Shown piece after piece: positions 31,179 through 39,496 of a stretch of DNA of 64,000 bases; within the stretch, counting starts at the first letter, position 1; every line of letters begins with the position of its first letter. The position numbers and the translations under genes are program-made. This DNA comes from Paramoeba atlantica (Eukaryota > Discosea): NCBI GenBank assembly GCA_977017575.1, contig CDRNVI010000020.1, forward strand, positions 186,001-250,000, read 5' to 3'. Below the pieces are notes generated by a model. The model did not search any database and was not told where the DNA came from. It saw only the letters and a list, made by a program, of their open reading frames with translations.

Positions 31179-31844
31179 TATATCTCTATCTGCCCCATAC
31201 TCGGATCAACATACATCGTTGTGTTTTTAAGTCGTATAACAAAACAAATATTTATTTACTCGATACGCACGGAGAATACACGTAAGAGTGCATGAATATG
31301 GACAGTACGATTAAATGTATATCTTGTGAAATGGCCGAAATGTGACTTCGTAACTGCGACGCTGACTGCGTAGCGCGCCACGTTAAGCTATTGAGTAATG
31401 ATTGGCCGAGAATTGAGACATCCACCTCCCACGGCGTAGGCGGGTAGATAAGTCTATGCCTTGCCTTGACAAGTGTCCCGCCCCCCCCATGACGCAGAGA
31501 ATGAAAGGACCATGTCTGATGAATGTTCCGTGTGTGTTGACGAGCAAAAGTAGCTACTAAATGGTTTGCTCGTTCCCGAGTCCATTTTGAAAACACTGGA
31601 CCGGTATGATGCGCCGATTTTAATAAGCGAGTAGATGCTTAACCTCTGGGGCTTGAACTATGTCTACTTGATGACGTCCGCGGCATTTCCCACCCTGAAT
31701 ACGGAGCAGTGCCCCAACTCAGCGTTTTTATTATCAGTAGCGTACGGCAACACTAAATTGAGTAACTACGCTCACAGATTTATCCTCTAGAGGATGATAT
31801 TAAAAATATTTTTTTTATTTCAAAAATATTTTTTTTGGACCACT

Positions 31845-31930
31845 TTTTAAAAGAATATATTGCTTTCATCTTGAACGCTCGCTTCCGCTTTACGACATGA
31901 ATTGTTGTATTATGTTCCACGTGTCATCTT
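31845..31930 (+). repeat. Dispersed repeat, copy 2
   Basis: Matches 19840-19920. Right after it a Ser/Pro-rich open frame (31897-32088) starts, without recognisable product. Confidence 0.55.
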
Positions 31931-32629
31931 CTTCACCTTCGTTATCTTCTGCTTCTTCTCCTAAACAAGATCCCTCACCTTCTGTCAAAATAATTTCTTT
32001 CTTAACAGATTTAAGGGACAGCAAAAGCGCCCGGAAGCGTTGCTTGCTGCCAGAAAGGTTTCGTCCACCGCACACTTCGAAAACCGTATAGTCTTGTTGC
32101 GCTCTTCAACGGCCTTCGACACCCATCTTAGAAGTTGACGTTTCCATTAAAAGCAGTCACCCGGCTGACCATACACTGGGAAGCTATACTAGACATTTCG
32201 ACCCTCTGACATAGCTTAATCCAGAATATGAATTTCATCTTTGACATCTTTTGCTGAGCCGAAAAATAAGGAGCCAAACTGCTTAATCGCTTTCGACACT
32301 TTGCATTTCCATTCCTTCTCCAACATACGCCGAGAAACTTATTTCTTTTATGTGGTGAACCTGATGTCTTATGATTAAGGCAAAGTTCATCCAGCACTAC
32401 TCCGTGATTCTTTACGAAGGACACAAAATCTTGCGGAATATCTCCATCATGCTTCCATCTGAGGACTCAGCGAAGGTCAGGAAGGTCAGGACAGGTGCAC
32501 ATGTCAGGAAAACCAAGGAAAAACAAGTATTGAAAGCTCTATAATCGAGACACTGAAAAATGGAAAAAATATTTTTTTGGGTACAATATAAATTATCATT
32601 GCCCTATAATTCATATAAAGTATTTGTCC

Positions 32630-32890
32630 CGTCGGGGGGCGATCCATACATGTATGCTCAGCCATCCATCCACCTGGGGGACCGCCAGGTGAGAAAAGTA
32701 GGCTACGCAAAAACTTCCGGACTCCTAACTCCAACGATCCTCCACTCCCCGAAGGGAAAAACGAAATGAAAAAAGCCAGAGGCTCCCCCGCCCAGAAGGC
32801 GGAGTCCCGACTCCCCGAAGGGAGACGAAACTGTGAGCCAAAGGCTCTGCCGCACAAAGACTACGGTTCGCATGATGCAGTGTCGATGGA
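32630..32890. repeat. GC-rich island of short palindromes
   Basis: Compact palindromes stand in AT-rich surroundings: CACCTGGGGGACCGCCAGGTG, CTCCCCGAAGGGA twice, CTCCCCCGCCCAGAAGGCGGAG-like, and AGCCAAAGGCT. Such GC clusters are usual in organelle intergenic DNA, so an organelle-derived insert is possible. No gene is seen in it. Confidence 0.45.
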
Positions 32891-33550
32891 TCCATAATCG
32901 GGAAGGGGTTATTCCTAAATAGTGTTACTAGAAGGTCTGGGTGTTAGTACAAAAGTTTTGTTTATAATAAAACTGAAGTCATTTTTTAAATGCATATTTG
33001 TACAGCGTGAAACCGTAACATACATGTATGATAGTGGAAAAAATATTAAAATAGATATGATAACAAGATACACTGTACTACTCGCGCTGCATGAGAGGGT
33101 TGACATCGGACCTTCCCTCCTACAGGAAGTGCACGTGTCTGATCCCCGAGCGGGGACTAGCCAAGCTATACTTAGTTAGCATTTACTGCATTCGGTGTTC
33201 CCGGAAATGAAACTCGCATTTCTACAGAAGTGCGGAGGGTACACCTCGGACAGTTACGGCTTTCTCTGCCATGCTATGATGGTCATTGACATCGCCATAC
33301 AACGTGGCAACGCCCAAATAATTTCGGCCGCCACGTTTCAATGGCGGCAAACGCCATATCTAGTAGAGAGAATTTATACATTCTATATATTGTATTTATA
33401 CGTTTTATGTATAAACTTGAGTGAATATGTTGGACCTAAAAATGGTTTATTCTGTTCTCTCCAGAATTCAATTCCAGATGCGACCAAGGTGAATATTTCC
33501 TTTTTTTCAAAAAAATAGAACTGGTGTACAAAAATATACAAAGAATTTTG
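32891..33550. other. Intergenic, nothing recognised
   Basis: AT-rich with a small GC-richer patch at 33180-33360 that shows no gene. Confidence 0.4.
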
Positions 33551-33579
33551 GTCTTTTTCTTCTTTTTTAATTTGTTTAG
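33551..33579 (+). promoter_or_regulatory. Polypyrimidine-AG acceptor-like site
   Basis: The strongest such tract in the window (TCTTTTTCTTCTTTTTTAAT, then TTGTTTAG). It lies 47 bases before the SKP1 ATG, with no ATG between. Confidence 0.6.
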
Positions 33580-33626
33580 ATTTTTAATCTCTAGATATAA
33601 CCCAATTTTACCAATATATTGTTCTA

Positions 33627-34226
33627 ATGACAATTAAGACACCGCAGGCCGTACAGGCACCGTATCCCGACGTGGATTTCGGGAAGTACATTGTTCTGCA
33701 AAGCAACGACACTCCACCGCAGGAGTTTTGTATCACCCGCGAGGCTACAAAACAGTCTGTTGTATTGAGCGGAGCGCTCACATCTGTATCAAGTGGAAAG
33801 TATACCAGCGCAGAACACAGAAGAACTACTCCTGTAGTGGTCCCTGTACCCGGTGTCCCAGCGGATATGTTAGTCCATGTGATCACTTACATGGAGCATC
33901 ATGTACAGGAAAAGGCCCCGGCCATAGAGAAGCCACTACGTGCCCCAATAAAAGAAGTGATTGGGGAATGGGACTTTAATTTTCTTACAAATTCGTTGCT
34001 AGAAAACGGTGATGAATCAAAGCACGGTACATTGTTGGCTGTTTTGAGCGCCGCGAACTACTTGCATATCCAAGATTTGATTGACCTAACAAGTGCATCT
34101 GTGGCGTCAATGATCCGGGGCAAGTCTGTTGAGGAGATACGGACTTTGTTCGGAATCAAGAACGACTTTACACCGGAAGAAGAAGCACGTATCCGAGAAG
34201 AAAATGCATGGTGTGAAGTGTCCTAA
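33627..34226 (+). CDS. SKP1: SKP1, SCF ubiquitin ligase adaptor
   Basis: SKP1 links cullin 1 to F-box proteins in SCF ubiquitin ligases and has other roles in the cytoplasm and nucleus. The 199-residue product has the POZ-fold N-terminal half (VLQSNDTPPQEFCITREATKQSVVL) with a longer loop than usual near 50-70. Then comes VITYMEHHVQE, the WDFNFL helix with LLAVLSAANYLHIQDLIDLTSASVASMIRGKSVEEIRTLFGIKNDFTPEEEARIREENAWCE, which is the diagnostic SKP1 C-terminal signature. Human SKP1 has 163 residues; the excess lies in the loop and around 95-110. Single exon. The start is the first ATG after the acceptor-like site. Confidence 0.95.
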   Translation: MTIKTPQAVQAPYPDVDFGKYIVLQSNDTPPQEFCITREATKQSVVLSGALTSVSSGKYTSAEHRRTTPVVVPVPGVPADMLVHVITYMEHHVQEKAPAIEKPLRAPIKEVIGEWDFNFLTNSLLENGDESKHGTLLAVLSAANYLHIQDLIDLTSASVASMIRGKSVEEIRTLFGIKNDFTPEEEARIREENAWCEVS

Positions 34227-34606
34227 GTGATAATGTGGATCCAGTTCGTATTTCGGCCGATACGTAGTCTTTAAAAGAATGGAACGTAGTGCATTTAACA
34301 CGAAAATCTGTTTTTTCGTATCAAAATTAGGATAAAAAAAATTCATATATTCGTGCCAGTATGATGCCTACAGCAATTGCAATTCAATTGTTGCGAACCG
34401 TTTGTTCAGGTTCTTAATAAGTGTTTCTACTTTCTCTTTTTAAATCTCTTTTTTGTGGTGTTGCACATGCATTTTTTCAAGTTTTTGTGTAGATGCAAAT
34501 AAGTTCTTAGAAGTTTTTTTAAGCGGTGACTTCTGCGCTTTCTAAAAATGGAAATTTGTATCTCATATACAATATAAAGTTTTAGTATATATTTCCACTG
34601 GATTAC
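34227..34606. other. Intergenic, AT-rich
   Basis: No gene or repeat recognised. Confidence 0.4.
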
Positions 34607-34633
34607 AATTTTTTTTCTTTCGTACGCATTTAG
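34607..34633 (+). promoter_or_regulatory. Polypyrimidine-AG acceptor-like site with short upstream ORF
   Basis: A T-rich tract ends CATTTAG at 34633. The ATG right after it (34636) opens a 16-codon frame that stops before the main ATG at 34711, so this could be an upstream ORF. A second AG after CCCTAAG (about 34664) would remove it. Confidence 0.45.
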
Positions 34634-34710
34634 TCGATGCTCCCTACTTACATGTTCCCTAAGGAGAAGACTTCACTAGTTCAATAAGAAACGGGGAAGT
34701 TTGAACATCC

Positions 34711-35781
34711 ATGGAACGATCTTTTTCCTTTCTTCGCCATCACTTCTTTTTTACTCGCTTCCTGCGTTCTCGGTCAACACACTCTCGCAAACACACTACT
34801 CAGCCAACAGAGTCTCGCATTGAAATTAAAACATCAATTCCTGCGATTACACGTTCAAGAAAGACAGTGGAATACGTCTGCTCTTCTCCCAGACCGACTC
34901 CTACTTCAACTATTGCTTCCCGTTTACGCGAAACGAGCAGTCGAATCAGCACTAAACGTCGCGGTGTCATTAAAACTCCAACATCTTCCTACACCCCAAG
35001 CTTTCTTCGGGAATACGACTCGGATGAAGAAACAAAAAATCTTCCTCCACTTTCTTCATCCAACCTTGAAGAGACTACAGGAGAAATAGTGTCCACATCT
35101 CTTCCGAATGATTTAGAGCAGTTCGTACTAGAGGAGGAAGAGTCGGAAGTTATGGCGAATGCGCAAGGCTCGAAAACCAGTGACAAGGATAGACATCGGA
35201 AAAATAGGGAGAAGCATTTAGCCCGACTTCTTTTGCAAGATCCCACGAATGCATCACCGGTCAACATGGAAAGCAACCCAAACATCAATCCTCAAGCGGT
35301 AACAGCGGCAGGTTCGGGTATTGCACCCGATGGCTCCTCTGAAGAGTCCTTCGATAAATTTTCTCTTGACGAGGAAACTATTGAGGAATCTTCCAATGCG
35401 AAAAATCAATTAAGCAGTTCGAAGGCGGAATGTGAAGAACTGTCATTGAAGGACACAAGCGTTCCAAGTACCGCGTTGACTCCATTTCGGAAGCCAACCC
35501 CGACCCCACTTACAATCCCAGAAATGAAAGGCAAATTTTCACAAAACGCACACGAGCTGAAACTGCTCACGAACGGCTATCGGGACTTGACTTTCAAGAT
35601 GAAGCTTTTGTACCACAAATTGCATACCGCCAACATGATATCATTACGCATCTTAAATTCAGAAAAAGGCCGATTGTATAAGTATGATAGGAAAATTCGC
35701 ATGATCAAAGAAAAATTAGATCGAATACGAAGAATGAGAAAGTACGCAGAAAATGTAGAGGCAAAAACGAAGATAGTTTGA
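34711..35781 (+). CDS. Unknown Ser-rich protein with C-terminal coiled coil
   Basis: Not recognised, 356 residues. The N-terminal 45 residues are basic and hydroxyl-rich with almost no acidic residues (SFLRHHFFFTRFLRSRSTHSRK), which fits a mitochondrial targeting sequence. The middle is disordered, with acidic Ser runs. Residues about 275-350 (LKLLTNGYRDLTFKMKLLYHK to the end) form a likely coiled coil with heptad Leu, Ile and Met. A short KDRHRKNREKHLARLL helix lies near 158-173. It is AT-rich and lacks the C-to-G switch. The reading frame is open throughout and lies between two clear host genes in the same direction, so I take it as real. Confidence 0.6.
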   Translation: MERSFSFLRHHFFFTRFLRSRSTHSRKHTTQPTESRIEIKTSIPAITRSRKTVEYVCSSPRPTPTSTIASRLRETSSRISTKRRGVIKTPTSSYTPSFLREYDSDEETKNLPPLSSSNLEETTGEIVSTSLPNDLEQFVLEEEESEVMANAQGSKTSDKDRHRKNREKHLARLLLQDPTNASPVNMESNPNINPQAVTAAGSGIAPDGSSEESFDKFSLDEETIEESSNAKNQLSSSKAECEELSLKDTSVPSTALTPFRKPTPTPLTIPEMKGKFSQNAHELKLLTNGYRDLTFKMKLLYHKLHTANMISLRILNSEKGRLYKYDRKIRMIKEKLDRIRRMRKYAENVEAKTKIV

Positions 35782-36053
35782 AAAATGGCTGGTTAGATTC
35801 ACAAGTTGTTTTGATAGGTAGAAATCGTACGCCTCATCGTACAGAAATATTCCATCAAAGATATGGTGGATGACGACGTGTGTTATACTTGTTTTCAGCC
35901 TATTGGGTGAAACTTCCATATGATACGCTTCATGCACTACTTTATGTTATTTACAGTAATGTTTAGTAAAGTTCATTTATACAACTGTATGCTATTTTCG
36001 TTCTAAAGTGCCGTTTTCACAACTTTAAAAAGAAGCGAATTCTTCCACCCTCC

Positions 36054-36743
36054 ATGAAGCCTTCCCTCTACCTCAGGCGTGCCACCCGCCTGGACCGCCT
36101 TGATTTCGACAACGCTCTTAGTCAAATGTTACAACTCCTTTCCCGTCCCTCCCTGGTCTTTCGTGCCGCAAAAGTGCGAAAAATGACCAAAAACTTTTAC
36201 GCCCGGGAGGAACCTGCATTCGTGTTGCTCCAGCTTGCGTTTCTGGCCGCAGCCTCCCTGGCCTGGGGACTTACCTTTCACGTTTCCCTCTCCCATCTTC
36301 TTCACGCGCTGTTGCTTCACCTCTGCGGGTTCTACCTTACCGGGTGCGTGCTGTTCACCACATTTTTATGGTACGGATGCAATCGATACATCCGTACCCG
36401 TCGTCCCTATCTCAATGAGGTCCGACGTGATGTCGAGTGGCTGTACTGCTGGGATATTGCCACCAGCGCGTTCTTCCCCCCGTTCCTTCTGCTCTACGTC
36501 GTGCAGCACTATCTGCTGTGGCTGGTGCTACGGCCCGGGATACTGGCGTGTCTTTGCGCCAACACGCTCTGGGCCCTCGCCTCCTCCTACTGGGGGTATA
36601 TCGTGTATCGTGGGTTGCTGGAGCTCCCACTGCTCCCGATCCAACCCTACATGTTACTCCCGCTCGGGGTGGTGTGGCTGGTGGGTTCCGGGCTTGCCAC
36701 CGCGGGGCATAATATTACCGCCCTGGTGTTGACACAAATGTAG
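36054..36743 (+). CDS. UNC50: UNC50 family Golgi membrane protein
   Basis: UNC50 (yeast Gmh1) is a multi-pass protein of the ER-Golgi membranes. It interacts with Arf guanine-exchange factors and supports trafficking of some receptors. The 229-residue product follows the family: YLRRATRLDRLDFDNALSQMLQLLSRPSLVFRAAKVRK at the start, the KNFYAREEPAF word, then about five membrane segments (58-78, 85-108, 145-163, 165-185, 200-225), VEWLYCWDIATSAFFP between them, and LCANTLWALASSYWGYIVYRGLLELP. Length is near the family norm of about 260. The 5' part is C-rich and the 3' part is G-rich. Followed after 190 bases by the first GP63-like gene. Confidence 0.92.
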   Translation: MKPSLYLRRATRLDRLDFDNALSQMLQLLSRPSLVFRAAKVRKMTKNFYAREEPAFVLLQLAFLAAASLAWGLTFHVSLSHLLHALLLHLCGFYLTGCVLFTTFLWYGCNRYIRTRRPYLNEVRRDVEWLYCWDIATSAFFPPFLLLYVVQHYLLWLVLRPGILACLCANTLWALASSYWGYIVYRGLLELPLLPIQPYMLLPLGVVWLVGSGLATAGHNITALVLTQM

Positions 36744-36900
36744 GTGTGACAGGTATGTGGCGTGACCTGCTGAGGGGCTGAGCTTGCTTTCAATTGGAAA
36801 AGTGTTTTCAAGAGTGATGAGCTGGAGTCTCAAGATATCTACATTCTTTCAAACATACAATATTATGATTCTTGGAAGAGAGTCTGTGATATCAAAACTT

Positions 36901-36922
36901 TAGCTTTTCTATTCTTGTTTAG
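36901..36922 (+). promoter_or_regulatory. Polypyrimidine-AG acceptor-like site
   Basis: CTTTTCTATTCTTGTTTAG ends only 9 bases before the ATG at 36932. Confidence 0.55.
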
Positions 36923-36931
36923 TATTACCCC

Positions 36932-39151
36932 ATGACACTGCGGTACACACTCTTACTGGTGGCTCTCACAGAGCTCGCTACTTCCCGACGAGCCTACTCT
37001 AAATCCGACGCCGAATGGCTTCACGATACGGTTTACTCAAATGACCTCTTTGCTCCTCTACACCCCCCGCAAGGAATTAAATCCGTACCTCAGCAAAAGG
37101 GGCAGCAAACTCCTAAACATAACCCTCTGTCTCCGTTCCAGCACGAAGCCTCCTCTCCGACACGCCAGCCTCTTCGCATTCACCTCAGCACACGTGACTT
37201 GGACGACCCCTCTAAATTCTGCTCCGTCCCCGGAGACAAGCGCACCTCCTTTGATCTCGGCACCACGATTTGTCGACCCGCGGACGTGCTCACGGAGGAG
37301 AAGAAAGCCCTCCTCCTCCACGCGCTCCACGAGGCCACCGATCTCGCCTCTCGTGCTCTTAAAGTCTCCCGGCCACGTCCCCCTCTCCACACCAGCCCTA
37401 CCCCCTGTTTCGGTCACGTCACCTCAGCCCCCACCGACTGGGAGCTCGGCTTCCCCCACACCGACTTTATTCTCTACGTCACCGCGCGCCCCTACCCCGG
37501 GATGGAGATCCAGGCCACGGGGCTCATGTGCGAATCCGACGCCTCCCGTCGTCCCACCGTGGGGGTCCTAAACCTCAGTCCACGGTACCTCGACCCCCAA
37601 CAACCCCCGGGGCGACTCACCCGGCTGGTCACGCGGGAACTCTTCCGCGCGCTCGGGTTCTCGCTCCACTTTGCGCTCTACGGGTTCCTCCCCCCGAACC
37701 AGGGCGCCCTTCGTGCCCTCACGGTTCGGGAACACCAGACCCTCGGGATCACCTCCCCGAGCATTGTCGAAAAAGCGAGAGACTACTTCAACTGCTCCTC
37801 GTTAAACGCGCTCGAGCTCGATGTCACGGGGTACTGGACCCGACGGGTCCTGAATGGGGAGCTGATGACGGAGGGAGTCAGCCCGGCGGATGTGACGCTG
37901 GGGCTTTCCCCGATGACGTTGGCTTTTTTTGAGGACAGCGGGCACTACGAGGTGGATTACGCCGTGTGTAGTGAACCGGGGGAGCTGAGGTATGGACGCG
38001 CCGCGGGGTGTGGGTTTATTGAGCAACGGTGTAACACGGAGGACGGGGGACGGGATCGGTATTTTTGCTGGCACCCGTTTACGTTGTCGTGTATGCCGAA
38101 CCACGTGGCGGCGGGGGTATGTGCGATCATTAACCATGAGGAGCCGTTGGAGACGGCGTTTCAGTATTTTCCCAAGGAGCCCACTATTGGGGGGTATTTC
38201 CGAAGCATGGATTACTGCCCCGTCCCAAAGGCGATTCCGGAGATGGTTTGTGTGAACCCAAATAACCAGGCGGAGCGCTACGCCGCGCAGTCGGGGAATT
38301 TTTTCTCCACCTCCAGTCGTTGTTTTGAGACCGCCGGGGCGCGAAAACCTGAAAACGAGTCGAACTTTACCTGGGGCTTCCATGCCCAGGGAACGCCTCC
38401 GAGCGCGCTGAACCGCAACTCACCTCGTTGTTTCGAGACGCGGTGCCCGGCCGGGAGACGGGTGGAGCTCCGGCTTGGGCAGAACGCTACCTGGCTGCGC
38501 TGTCCCGAAGATGGCTCCCCTGGGGTACTCACCGGGATCCCGGGTTACGTAGGACAAATTTTCTGCCCTCCGGCATCGGAGGTTTGTACCACGAAACTAT
38601 TTGTGACAGAAGATATTGTAAGGGAGGAACTACAAAAAGTTAAGGAAGACACTGAATCGGAAAGTGAAATTAGCACAGATCCCACGGGCAATGTGACAGA
38701 AACTCGTGCAAGAAATCAAACGAACTCAGAAACGGTGACGGATAGGGTTCCGGAAGGCACGGGTAACGTAACGAGAGTAAGCAACTGTACTGGGGTGGAG
38801 GAGGCAGAAAATAGCACCGATGTTTTAGACAATGTCGAACCTGGAGTTCCAGAGTCCTTACCACTTATCGACGATAGTGCAATGGGGGACGGAGTGACAC
38901 GCGTATCCGATTTGTTGAGTTTGCCTATCGCGCAGGATATCGGATTTCAGGGTGATCTACCTCTCGTACAAAGTTTACCGGAAGGCTCAGGTGCCTTATT
39001 TCAACAAGAGGCACCCGGGATTCAAGAGAGTGTGGTATCACCCATTAATCTAGTTGTCCAATCAAACAGTACACAAGGTCAATGTGAATCCCCGAGAAGA
39101 AAAAAATTATGGGCTTTTCTAACAGACTGGGTATTCGCATTGGGTGCCTAA
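36932..39151 (+). CDS. Leishmanolysin (GP63, M8)-like protein with lost zinc site
   Basis: 739 residues, signal peptide at about 1-20 (MTLRYTLLLVALTELATS). It matches the M8 family through CFGHVTSAPTD, GVLNLSPRYL, NCSSLNALELD, NGELMTEG, the Met-turn region LSPMTLAFFEDSGHYEVDYAVC and AAGCGFIEQRC. But the catalytic helix HExxH reads RELFR (residues 235-239), and the third zinc ligand His is Tyr301 (GYWTRR), so all three zinc histidines are replaced while the Glu stays. The frame is otherwise intact, so it looks like a kept pseudo-enzyme. After about 550 comes a C-terminal extension rich in Glu, Thr and N-glycosylation sequons (NVT, NQT, NCT, NST), ending in a weak hydrophobic tail. Its tandem neighbour keeps the zinc site. 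Probably on the surface or secreted; perhaps a decoy or binding protein (inference). Confidence 0.85.
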   Translation: MTLRYTLLLVALTELATSRRAYSKSDAEWLHDTVYSNDLFAPLHPPQGIKSVPQQKGQQTPKHNPLSPFQHEASSPTRQPLRIHLSTRDLDDPSKFCSVPGDKRTSFDLGTTICRPADVLTEEKKALLLHALHEATDLASRALKVSRPRPPLHTSPTPCFGHVTSAPTDWELGFPHTDFILYVTARPYPGMEIQATGLMCESDASRRPTVGVLNLSPRYLDPQQPPGRLTRLVTRELFRALGFSLHFALYGFLPPNQGALRALTVREHQTLGITSPSIVEKARDYFNCSSLNALELDVTGYWTRRVLNGELMTEGVSPADVTLGLSPMTLAFFEDSGHYEVDYAVCSEPGELRYGRAAGCGFIEQRCNTEDGGRDRYFCWHPFTLSCMPNHVAAGVCAIINHEEPLETAFQYFPKEPTIGGYFRSMDYCPVPKAIPEMVCVNPNNQAERYAAQSGNFFSTSSRCFETAGARKPENESNFTWGFHAQGTPPSALNRNSPRCFETRCPAGRRVELRLGQNATWLRCPEDGSPGVLTGIPGYVGQIFCPPASEVCTTKLFVTEDIVREELQKVKEDTESESEISTDPTGNVTETRARNQTNSETVTDRVPEGTGNVTRVSNCTGVEEAENSTDVLDNVEPGVPESLPLIDDSAMGDGVTRVSDLLSLPIAQDIGFQGDLPLVQSLPEGSGALFQQEAPGIQESVVSPINLVVQSNSTQGQCESPRRKKLWAFLTDWVFALGA

Positions 39152-39496
39152 CTCTGTCGCGTGCAGGACTATCTAGCCTTCCTTGTACAACTTTCTTAGA
39201 TGTTTCTAGACCAGTAGAAAAATGTTTATAGTGATGTACATTCTACTTATTCGAAATTTTAGCAGCCCCTGCATCTTACTCCTTTTATTCATCTTCCATC
39301 ACTTCCAGATAATATTTTTTTGCTTTTTATACATTTTATACATACAATAGGTTTTATGCACACAATAGGCATTTGACATGTTGGCTTTTGACATGATGAA
39401 AATAAATCGTATGATTCGAATATGGTCGAGAAATTCATGAATATTATACAAAAAGCAATCTCTAACATTTTTCATTCTTATATTCTTACACCTGCG

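Larger units (their letters stand above)
29925..32424 (-). mobile_element. Fossil tyrosine-recombinase retroelement (DIRS/VIPER/Ngaro-like)
   Basis: On the - strand three separate coding remnants are visible. At about 29990-30290 is a reverse transcriptase core with HADIKNWYYQIPI and IPMGFKHSCGIVQAI. At about 31440-31600 is a short tyrosine-recombinase-like block with FHSLRHGG. At about 32130-32424 is a weaker stretch with a possible RT palm word (KNKFLGVCW-like). The order recombinase before RT on the - strand recalls VIPER-type elements of trypanosomes, but a mixture of two copies is possible. The element is clearly broken and old, with many breaks, and a TA-flanked MITE (30654-31178) has inserted into it. 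No terminal repeats were recognised. Confidence 0.5.

Noticed and set aside
39422-39496. Upstream start of the second GP63-like gene
   Set aside because: The extra 25 residues would bury the signal peptide that starts at 39497.
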